From contig JAULSR010000013.1 of the NCBI GenBank assembly GCA_030512295.1, positions 237,680-301,679 of the forward strand: a DNA stretch of 64,000 nucleotides, in the 5' to 3' direction. The position numbers were made by a program, and so were the translations under genes. The notes under the pieces are model-generated. The model saw nothing but the letters and a program-made list of their open reading frames with translations, ran no database searches and was not told the DNA's origin. Within the stretch, counting starts at the first letter, position 1. Every line of letters starts with the position of its first letter. Origin of the DNA: Bombardia bombarda. Taxonomy: Eukaryota > Ascomycota > Sordariomycetes > Sordariales > Lasiosphaeriaceae. Positions 10,737 through 20,737 of this stretch are shown in pieces.

Positions 10737-11479
10737 ACCTAGAACTTGAAAGTATTCGTTATTAGATTCATAGTAGTCCTAACTAGTACCCCTTATGGTA
10801 ACCTTGATTCCATGCTTCACACAACCTGGAACTAATTCAATAACTTACTAAGTCAAGGGTCCACATTATACACTCATTAAAATAATTAGCGAACTCCACA
10901 GACACAACTTGCAGATGGCGGAGTTACCGAGTTCCTGGGATGATGGATTGCGGCTGACAACCAAACTGGGTTGGTGCCTGAGTCCAGACCACAATCCATC
11001 GATATGTTGCCCCGCCTCCCTACCTTAGTCTGGACTTAGGCCCAGAACGTGGCCACCAGACTCGGTGGGAAGTGGCTCCATATTGTGGACGACTCACAGG
11101 CCTGGATTGAATCGATGTGGTGTTGGTAGTGATACTGGCTGCGCCTGGGCTGAAAACGTTAAGTGCTGTTCCATTCACACAAAGACGTTGTCCGATTTCA
11201 GACAATGGACCACAAAAACCATTGAATACTGCAGCTCTGGCCAGCCGGCCCGCCAAGATCCACATTCCCCTTTCCAGTCAGAACAACATATTATTTTATC
11301 ACAGGAGGTGGGTCATGAGAGGAACGGGTGGGATAAAAACTGACTGGAATGTCTCATCTTCCAACGTCGATCTTTAACTTCTATAACCCACGAACCAATT
11401 CATTAAGGTTGACCCAATTAAATTCAACGCCAAACCACAAATCTACGTATCTATATACCTAACCTTACCACGCTCCATC
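10737..11479. other. Intergenic, no gene recognised
   Basis: Short frames occur on both strands and none is convincing. The right end should carry the promoter of the patatin gene. Confidence 0.5.
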
Positions 11480-13571
11480 ATGGGCATCGATATTACGCGC
11501 CTCTTGGATTTGCCAGATTTCCCCGAGGATTCGTCAGGAACCGCAGCTGGCACTTATACAGTCACGCCAGACTTTGAGGAACATTCACTCGTGGGAGAAG
11601 GTCCCGAGTACAAGTACCAGACATGGTTTCAGACGCCTGTTCGTAGAGCCCCTTGCCTTCAATGCATCCATTCCAAGCAGAGGTTAATCTCACCTATCTA
11701 ACACAACATGCCACAAACAGCCATTAGATCCCGAGACCATCAAGCGGATTCATAGCGTGCAACTCTTTGCTGAGTCGCATGCCCAGGGGTTTGTTGACAA
11801 TGCCGCGGCCGGCACCTGGACCTGGTTTGAGCTGGCGATTATGGAAAACGAGGAAGCCGACAAACCAAGAGTCAAGGACGGTGTGACGCTGGCATGGACG
11901 AGCCACAAGAACTTTCTGAAGCAATTCGAGTACGGCTGGAAGTCGGGAGTCAAGTTTGGCGAGAAGCACGACATTTTCCGGCTGCTCGAGGACGGCAACG
12001 TCATCGCCGTTCGTTTGTGTGCGCGCTTCCTTGAATGGGTCGTCTATGCCAAGTCGGGCTTCCTACAGATCGAGATTGGCAATAAAGGTGACTTACTTAG
12101 TTCCAGTTTCATACCTTACCCATGCGTCCTGAACTGATGAGAACTAATGTGGCGTGACTTCAACAGTCAAACGAAAGCCGCTCGAGTACGGCCAGGTCGT
12201 CACCACGGTCAAGACAGTAAACGATGTTTTCCGGGAGATCAACAGCGCCATGGCGTTGGACGGCATGCAGATCGCAAAGGTGCCCGAAGCGCTCTTCACG
12301 GCGGGCATGATGACAGGACGGGACCAGCGGCCGCTAAGAGTTCTGTCTTTGGACGGTGGAGGCGTCCGGGGTATCGCCGCCCTCATGCTGCTCGATGAGG
12401 TGATGAAGAGATCACACCCGGGCAAGCTGCCACATGAGGTCTTTGACATGATTGGCGGCACAAGCACAGGCGGTTTCATCGCCGTCATGCTGGGGCGTAT
12501 GAAGATGAGCATCGCCGACTGCATTACCTGCTACACAAAGTTTATGAACGTCGTCTTCCCACCCAAGAACAAGGTGAAGAAGTGGTGGCAGAGCACCCAG
12601 GCCGCCGCCACCGGCACCAAGTGGGATGCCGCCCCCTCTGGTCAAGGTCATCAAGGATCTCATCCAGGAGAGGCTTGGCGACCCCGACAAGGTCCTGCTC
12701 ATGGATTCTGACCCTGCCGCTCAGGGTTCCTGCAAAGTGTAAGTTTTCCTGTTGTGTCTATGTCGGTTATCGCTCGAGTCTTGGCGTGAGCTAACGTCAG
12801 CATGTATCTCGCATAGCTTTCTTATGGCGGTTAATCAGAGTGGTGCCAACAACCACGCGCCGGTGACGCTGCGATCATACGAGCACCCCCTCGAACGGCC
12901 AGCTGTTCCCGGCATCAAGCTCTGGGAGGCGTGTCGAGCTACTTCGGCGGCCCCATCTTTCTTTGAACCTCTCAAAGTCGGCGGTTTCACCTTCCTCGAT
13001 GGCGGACTGCAGGCCAACAACCCCCTCGGATGGCATGTGTTGAATATTCCTTATGGTATTTATCTACGTGGTTAGTATCTCGAGCTGACCGTTGTTCTTG
13101 TCCCACCTTAGGCTCTGGAACGAAGTCCTCACAGTCTTCGGCCCCACACGCAACACAAGCTGCTTCCTGTCCATCGGAACCGGTACGCCTAGAACTGAGA
13201 CGGTCCCGAATGCCAATGCAGTCAATATCGTGGGCTTTGCCAAATCCATGGCCAGCATCGCCACAAACACCGAAATAACAAACATCTTGTTCCGGTCGCT
13301 GATCAATGCCTTTGCGCCCCACCCGACTGAAAAGAAGTACTGGAGGTTTAATGTTGGAGACGGCTGCCCCGACTTTGTCGAGACTGCCGAGGGGACGTGG
13401 GAGTGGAAGCTGCTGGAGACCAGAGAGGAGCAGGAGCTGGGCGAGCTGGACGATGTGGCGGCTATGAAAAACACCATTACCGCAACGGAGAAGTATATGA
13501 AGCTGGAGGGGGCTGAGGTCATGATTAACGAGTGTGCCAAGAGTCTGGCGGCTGTTGTTTGTCAACACTAG
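11480..13571 (+). pseudogene. Patatin-like phospholipase with single-base frameshift
   Basis: Exons fit at 11480-11638, 11721-12087, 12167-12738, 12817-13032 and 13112-13571. The patatin domain is clear: 'LSLDGGGVRGIAALMLL' (oxyanion hole), 'GGTSTGGF' (GxSxG nucleophile) and 'FLDGGLQANNPLG' (catalytic Asp). These are lipid acyl hydrolases of the calcium-independent PLA2 type; the roughly 175-residue N-terminal region is not recognised. Within exon 3 the frame breaks at a run of five C residues (12632-12636). Upstream reads '...GTKWDA', and the expected continuation 'LVKVIKDLIQERLGDPDKV' is one base out of frame. No plausible intron removes the shift. One base fewer would give about 590 residues. 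It may be a true pseudogene or a consensus error. The donor at 11639 (GTTCGT) and a GC-AG intron at 13033 are non-standard. Confidence 0.85.
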
Positions 13572-14361
13572 ACTTGAAAGGTGGTCTGGTGGTGTATCTG
13601 TTAGCCTCCATCAGGTTACATCTGAATGCAATACCAGAGTCTAGAGCCGACGATCGCTGTAGCTTGCCGCCCACCTAGCATGTTTACGTATAATGAATTC
13701 GACTTATTGTCAGTAAAAGACTCAGTTTGAGCCACAAGTCAAGGTTGAACAACTCAGCCATTGGCCCAACGCTCTATGCAACCCTCAGTCGTCCATCCAC
13801 CTCCCTACTGGAGTCTAGGATCCCAGTGTCGCTGATCCATAGTCAATGGCCCTTAGTCACTAACGCTCGCACTAGACAAGGGTTAAGAGCTAGCAAACTG
13901 GTGATTATTTTTCCACTTCAGTCTTGCATCTACCTGTGAAAGTACCGACGACGCAGATGCTACCAGATGTTACCATTATGCCCTTGCTGTCGTGAACAAA
14001 CGCTTCGCTCAGTAATAGCACCCGTGTAAGCGAAATGTTGAAGTTAGTAATGACCAAAGAGCCACTGAGGTCACAAACAAGAAAAATCAGCACTAGCGGC
14101 AGCTGGCTCAATGAACCACAGCAGGCAGCAGCAATTGTACCCTCATGATGGGGATGGGCCTTAGTGAGCGTTGCTCCATAGAGAATTTGCCACCACGGAA
14201 ATTACCATCGTCATTGATCATGATTAACCCTAACATTGTTCAAGTTGAGGAGATATATATCCCGCCAAGAATGCGCAGCTTTTGTCCTCAAGCTCTCCAT
14301 TCACCACTCACATTATCCATCACTTGCATCCACATATCTCTGAAGATATCTCCGTTCCAAG
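13572..14361. other. Intergenic, no gene recognised
   Basis: No coding frame is supported. A TATATATA-like element at about 14250-14257 lies roughly 105 bases before the secreted-protein start and is a candidate TATA box. Confidence 0.45.
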
Positions 14362-14875
14362 ATGAAGATCACTGCCACCATCGCCTCGCTTTTGCCCGTG
14401 CTGGGCCTGGTTGCTGCCGATGCCCTCCACCTGACTGACTGCAACTTTGGCGGCGGCAGCTACTCCGAGATTCTCGTGAGTTGTCCCATCCAGTTACTTC
14501 AGGTTGATACATGACTGACAGGCATACTCTATCATAGTACTACACCAACGATGCCGACTCATACAGCGGCCAGGCGCCGGCAGACCAGAACAACATTTGC
14601 CAATGGGTCACCCAAAAGAGCTGGACGAGCCCGCAGTCATGCACGTTCCGTAGCGGCGTGACCGTCACGACCAACCTCTCGGGCGCGAGCAGCGTGGGCG
14701 CCTACGCCGGCACGGCGAGCAACGGTTACCACAACTTCAACTGCTACAAGGACAGCGGCCGCGTCATCTACACCATCAGCAGCGGCTCGTGCAACAGCCT
14801 GTACTACTGCTTGGTATGTTGTTTGTCTGTCTTGAGGTTTTGAAGAATGCTTACTAACTGTTGATATAGTCGTAG
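14362..14875 (+). CDS. Small Cys-rich secreted protein (candidate effector)
   Basis: Three exons, 14362-14475, 14538-14813 and 14870-14875, encode 131 residues. The introns have GTGAGT and GTATGT donors, and a CTAAC branch site precedes the last acceptor. Residues 1-21 form a signal peptide (positive Lys2, hydrophobic core, cleavage near 'VAADA'). The mature part has six cysteines (residues 27, 59, 73, 107, 123, 129), enough for three disulfides, and is rich in Gly, Ser, Thr, Asn and Tyr. There is no membrane helix or GPI signal. I do not recognise a named family; size and composition fit secreted effector or antimicrobial-like fungal proteins. The last exon contributes one serine codon and the stop. 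Reading through the last intron would instead add about ten hydrophobic residues. Confidence 0.8.
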
Positions 14876-16625
14876 ATGTTACAGGGCCAGACATGGAGGC
14901 AGTCGTAACAGACGACATGGGTCAAACTATTAGCAACTGAAGGATTATAGTTGGATCTCCATAGTTTAAGAGAGTAGCCATACCTCATGCCACTTATGGA
15001 CTGCAAAACCGCAGAACGATTATCTTCCAATCATCCTTTGCATTCTTCTTGCATGTACCTGCCCTGCTGGTTTTGATCATATCCACGCCAATACACACGA
15101 AGGATCGGATACCCACACTCAAGGCCTGATGGGAACGCTAGACAGTCTGGGGTAAGCCGTCCTACCATGACGCTCAAACAAGACCCATGGCATGGCTTCT
15201 CGGAGTTCGGACTGGAAGGTGGCCTCCGACAAAAGTGCCACAAGTGCACTTGGCACCACCACGTTTTTTGACCTTGCAGCTGTGCGGATTTCAGGTTACA
15301 ATCAGTGTGCAGCACAACCATCAAGCACAAGCAGGATACTTGCGATGTAAAATCACACGAAGCGTGTGCGCGCATACGTGCGATTAAAGTGTGTGTATGT
15401 GTGCGGCCCGTCATAAGGCACATGTGTGGCATTGTATGAACGATTACCGGTTACCGGTTGAGATGGAGTGGAGGCAATCTGGGTTCCGTGCAACGGCCGT
15501 TGGTGAACTCAACTTGAAACATTCCATTTGCCTTCTGTGGGTACTGGGGCACCGCCTATGGGCTATGGCCAGTGGGAATGGAAGGACGATTGCCGGGTAC
15601 TGATGAGCTTAGGTTATAACGCACGGGACCGACATGGACGCACCAGGAATGCAACCCACCCGCAGTCTTGGCACTGAGCTTCTCCAACGTCAAATACGAG
15701 AAAACATGGGCACCGCCGTGTCGCTTTTGCTGCTGCCTGGCACTTTGACGCACTCGCATCGTGGTCTGGTGTGTGTTGGCAGGGGTCGCGGAGGATCGAA
15801 AGGTTGAACAAGCGAATCTGTGTGCGAAGTAATACGAGTGCCCGGAGGGAAACAAACGGAATGCGTTCCAACTTTCAAAATGCAACTTTCAAAATGCCTC
15901 GGCCTTCAATTGACGCGATAAATTCAATCCAGCCCACTATTGGCAGGCATTCTTGCACCGGGTCAGGTTTGCGGGAAGGAGGGAAGGAGGAATGAATTAT
16001 GAAATGGCAGCAAATACGCGCTAATGGGGATTCGGCCCGTGCACCTCTCCATAACCATGCCACCCACAAGTTGGTCTTATGCGTCCTCAGCCCTCACGGG
16101 CCTCCTTCACGCGATGGAACTCAGGGAGGGCTTTCCTCAGGCCTCAACACGCTCTCGACCCTCGCCTGCCGCCCCTAATCTCCACGTACTTTTCAGTGGA
16201 CACGTGAGCCAATTGCCAGTTCTTTGCAGAGCTTTTGTCTGTATCTTGTTCCTTTTTGTGTACCGTACACAGAGGGGAATATCCACCCTCTTACTTCTCC
16301 AAAAATATCCTATTCCCCAGATCCAAGCCCAGAAGAGCATATAATATAGCGAGTACCTTAAATAGCAACGAGAATATACCATAAAAGCAAAAACATCCGC
16401 CCAAACTCCGGCTCCATGCAGCGCATCTGAATTGACAAGATGCGTGTAGTAAATCAAGAAAAAGAAAAGAAGGAGAGAAATAAAGACATGCAAAAGTTCC
16501 TGACCAGCCCAGGCGGAGTTACTCTTCGCTGTGGTGTTGGTGGTGGTAGATTAAAGAGGCAGGTGAGCAAACCCCAGGCCTATAACAAAGGGCTCGGAGT
16601 TGGGAGGTAATCAGTAGTATCAATG
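14876..16625. other. Long intergenic region
   Basis: Frames here are short and mutually overlapping. A GT-rich stretch lies near 15358-15405. No gene, tRNA or transposon is recognised. The right end is the 3' side of the glycosyltransferase gene. Confidence 0.5.
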
Positions 16626-18020
16626 CTAGTCATTCGTCTCGGGATTGAACCAGCTCTTTTGCAGAACAGCGTCGCCCAGAATCTCCTTCCAGGCCACGTC
16701 CAGTGTCATCTTGTCAAAGGCGACGTCCCTGTGGTGCGCCTTGGTCACCCAGACGCTCCCGCTCTCGCTGACATTGGCCCATCCAGGCATCTTTGTGTCC
16801 TCGGGGGTGTCCTTGTGCTTGCCGCCGTTGATGTCGCTCTGGGCGCCACGCTCTCCCATGCCCACGTCATTCCGGTATTCCCACTGGGCGATAACAGGCG
16901 GCATGACACTGTAGGCGACCAAATCGCGCGAGAGGGTCAGTCGGCGGATGAGCAGGTCCACGGGGTTATCGAGGTCGAGCGCAGAGCGCATGAGCAGCTT
17001 GGCGGCGCCCGTGTGAGAGATGGCATACGCCGTCGTGCATGTGATTCCGCCCGACTTGCGGATGACGCGCTCCTGGCCGAGGGTGCGTCCAAAATAGTTG
17101 ATCTGGCGGTCCGGGACGTGCTTGTCCTTGTACACGAGCTTGATGTGGTTGTCTTGGTGGTGTTCAAAACACTGACCAAGGGAAAAGAGGTCCCAGTGCT
17201 CCGAGAGCCAGGGGTCGTCGGGGTTGTAGACAATGGATGGCTCGGTAGCGTTGGCGCTGCTATTGAAGCTGGTGGCAGGAGTATTAATATCGGTGCGGGG
17301 CGTGTGTTTGTTGTCCAGCTTATTTTTGGAGCCGTAGCTCGGGTCGTGAACGGCGGTCGAGTTGATGTGGTTCAGAAACTTGATAAAGTTCTTGTTAAGA
17401 TCACCCATGATGGGCCGTACATTGATGTCCCACGTGGCGTCCGACTCCATGATCAGGACTGGAGGGAGCTTCTTGCGCACCATCTCGGACCAGATCTGGA
17501 CGGTCGTGTCAGTCAGTTATCAGTGCTCAAAGCAGCATTCTTGGGGGGAACCACCATGTAAGGAAGGACGTACATTCGCATGTGCGCGCCAGCACCCCCT
17601 CTCGCCTGTCTTTAGCACGCCAGGACGATGGGTCGGCGGCATGCCCACGGGGTCGATCTGGTCGGCCTCGACAGCGGGATAATCCTGAATCTCCAGGCCG
17701 GAGAGGTAAGCCTGCAGCGCCATGGCGTCCTCGCGGTCGAAGCGGGCCTTCATGTTGACGTAGTAGATGGCGTGGAAGCCCAGGGTGCTGTTGGCCGCCT
17801 TCTCAATCGACAAGTCCTCAGGCGTGCGATCGACCACCTCCAACACCTCTACCACGCGCGGCTCGCCCGACACGCCAAACGTCCCGCCGAGCGTTACCCG
17901 GTATCGGTCGAGCACGAAGATGGTACAGATGACAAAAACCACAAGCAGTGCCCGATGCATCTGGCGGTAGGACCGCCACTGCGCGAGGATGGAGCCCGGC
18001 GAGGGGCCTTGGTTCGCCAT
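16626..18020 (-). CDS. Glycosyltransferase family 25 (type II membrane protein)
   Basis: Two exons, 18020-17574 and 17495-16626 (GTACGT donor), encode 438 residues. An upstream in-frame ATG at 18143 would add 41 residues. I prefer 18020 because it places one transmembrane anchor ('ALLVVFVICTIFVL') near the N-terminus, as in Golgi type II enzymes. GT25 hallmarks follow: 'YYVNMKARFDREDAM' at the domain start, 'GERGCWRAHANIWSEM' across the intron, and 'VLIMESDATWD', which corresponds to the usual EDD-type metal-binding segment but reads ESD. Families of this type transfer galactose or glucose in LPS and collagen modification; fungal members are uncharacterised Golgi enzymes. A long open frame on the opposite strand (16623-17561) is a codon-bias shadow. 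Confidence 0.88.
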
Positions 18021-20737
18021 GGTTGCTTTGCGCAGCATGTACGTCGTGTGAATGCGGATGCTGTCGGACTCTTGGTACAGTGCGGTATGATTGTCGAATG
18101 GGTGGGTGAAATGAGTGAATGCCCTCTTATCCTGCGGGGCCAAACAGCGAGGCGAGTCCAGCTGGTCAGGTCATGAGGGTCATTATGGATGCTCAGTCGC
18201 AGAAATGCAGTTTGACCAAGATCGAAGGGAGGGTTGCGCAGGTGGGCATGGCAGTCCCATTTAACGCTGGCTGGGTCTGGTCAGTCATGCCCATGCCCAT
18301 GCCCTTGCCCTTGCCCATGCCCTTGCCCATGCATGCTCAGTGCAACAAAGGGTGGCCAACCGCGCAAAATGGCCCAAAAGGGGACAGTGAGCCAATGAGC
18401 AGCGGGGTGGCTCTGCTGCTGGCAGGTCCCTGGGCCTGAGGAGGGAAGGATGAGGAGGGGCATGCAGGGATATGCCCCGTCCATTCCGCCCAGTCCATTT
18501 CCAGCAGCGTGTGAGGCTGAAGACGAAAATCCAAGACCCTTGGAGATTGTCTGTCTGACGTACCAGCTGGTTGCGTACTAGCGCGGCCTTCAGAATGTCG
18601 CGGATCGGGCGAAGGAGAGCTGATGGTCGCCATCGTGGTCCGTGGACATGGCGTGCCAGTCCATCACCCCAGCCATTCTCTGTCCCTTACTTAGTGTCCC
18701 TTACTTAGTGAGTGAGTGAGTCTGTGTTTGTGTTTGTGCAAACATGTGGAGAAAATAATGCCATATTCAGAGACCTTCACAGTAGGAACTTCACTAGCAA
18801 GCACCGACGATTTTCAAGTGGATTGACCCAATAATCCAGGCAATCCGAGCCCAAGAAGAAAAACGAACCTGTGGATTCATTTGATTGGATGACAGGCGCT
18901 AGTGCGGTGCAGATCCGAGCCCAGGCCGTCCCAGTTCGATCCGCTCTGAGCCACTCAGAAAAAAGGGGTGGGTAGCACAGACCAAGCTAACGGTACCGGG
19001 ACAAGCGGCCATTACCAGCTGGGCCAACCCACACTGGCCACCTGAGATTAATGCTTCAGGGGAGCGCCCGCGTTGCCGGTGGCGCTTGCAGATTCGTCCT
19101 TGCAGCACCCGCTGTAACCTGTGCAGTACAGTACCTGGCTGTGTAGGCTTGCGACGTTACGTTACGGGGTATTTTACTGTCCGACAATTCAGTCACCAGG
19201 CAGACTGGCGACAATTATTCCAGCATCGCATGCAACGATAAAATATGTTGCCGAATTCGATCCTGCCTACTATACAATGCCAATCGTCATTGTAAATAAT
19301 AATGCCAAGTCGTTGTGGATCTTTACTAATCAGTCTGACTGTAGCAAGGTGGACGTTTTGCTTATGCGCAAAGAGCCTTCGTATTACAAACCCAGTAGTA
19401 CCGGCATCTCAAACAAGTCAGAGTGGCATTCGTTGAGGCTTCCTGCAGTTAGGTTTTAGAGCCGTCATTATACGTATTCCTCTCGTATAAACCTAGGTGA
19501 ACAGAGCCACGCAACCAGCAACAATGGAAAGCTGCATGCCCCATTCTCATAATGTCTTGACTCTTTAAGCGAGGGAGGCACAGCGACTGCATTTACGGTT
19601 CTTGGTTTCTCCATATATAGAAGTCGGGGAAATGGCACATGTATGCTTCTTAGCATTCCTTATGGTTTTATACATGTTGTCTTCGTGTCGATGTCCGTGG
19701 TTCTGGAATCCATGTCTTAGGCATATTGTTTCTATTTTCGCTCCGTCAATAAAAAGATCGGGTTCCAACTACAAGCAGTTCTCCATACCTTAGCTAAAGG
19801 TGATAAGCTAACATATGACCCGGGACCTATTTTCTAGCAAAGAAAACACTATACACGCAGATTATATGATGTGGTTGTGGATATGTACATGTAACTAACT
19901 TGAACGACAATTTTTCATATCATAGTAGATATGTCTCTATAAACAAATGTTTGTAGTTCAAAGACGAGGTAAGTGTCGAACAAGGATTAAATAAACTCTT
20001 CTCCTTTATTAAACAGGATTTCGTTTTTGAATAGTACGTATATTTGGGTTAGTACTTATCTAACTTCTAGAGGATAGTCAATACATACTTATTCGTGAAT
20101 GGGTTGCCGCACGAAGGACCTACTTGGTGACCACAATCCTAACCAAATTACTAACCAGTGCTTTTCTGATCTCAGCTACGTTAGCTATCGAGAATTACCA
20201 TAGCCTCAACTCCGCCATAACATATAAAGATAGTTCGAGTAGTTACACAGAGAGATCTAAGGTGTTTACAACCTATATGGACTGGTTGCAAGTACCTGAT
20301 TACCTGACATATCAACCAATGATTCCTTTTCGGCCAAATCTTTCCATTCTCTACACCTACATTACATTCTCGATGAGTCCTCCATCTCTCAGTTATTCAA
20401 GCACGGATCTGAGCACTTTCCCCATATTCCGCCAGCATCTACACGCCTGTCTCAGCGTTGACTTGACTTTTACCAATAGTCCGAGTGCAGTTTTAGGTCT
20501 ATTATATGATATAAACCTATATGATCAATATCATCCTATGCTACGGCACAATCAATCCAGTGTGCTCGTAGATCCCAAAATACCATGACGCCTATTTCGC
20601 CTTCCTCCAGCCAACCCACCAGATTTCCAATAAAACAGCAGCCGTTCGCGTGCCAATAATGCAGCGTTGGATCTCGGGTATCAGTACGCATCACCAGAGC
20701 ACCAGAGTCTTACTGTGCCCAACGTGATCATTTGCAG
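18021..20737. other. Long intergenic region, low-complexity tracts
   Basis: This 2.7-kb region has no convincing gene. It holds a hexamer tract (CATGCC/CTTGCC units, about 18286-18333), a GAGT/GTGTTT tract at about 18705-18740, and an AT-richer half from 19200 on. An open frame at 20124-20588 lacks an ATG start and has no family resemblance. Confidence 0.5.
18286..18333 (+). repeat. Degenerate hexamer tract (CATGCC/CTTGCC)
   Basis: About eight consecutive hexamers alternate between CATGCC and CTTGCC in the 5' flank of the glycosyltransferase gene. It is low complexity with no coding role seen. Confidence 0.85.

Noticed and set aside
16623..17561. 312-codon open frame opposite the glycosyltransferase
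   Set aside because: It is antisense to a gene with clear GT25 motifs and its product looks like a codon-bias shadow with no recognisable domain.
20124..20588. 154-codon open frame in AT-rich intergenic DNA
   Set aside because: It begins at TTG, not ATG, has no family resemblance, and its composition matches the non-coding DNA around it.
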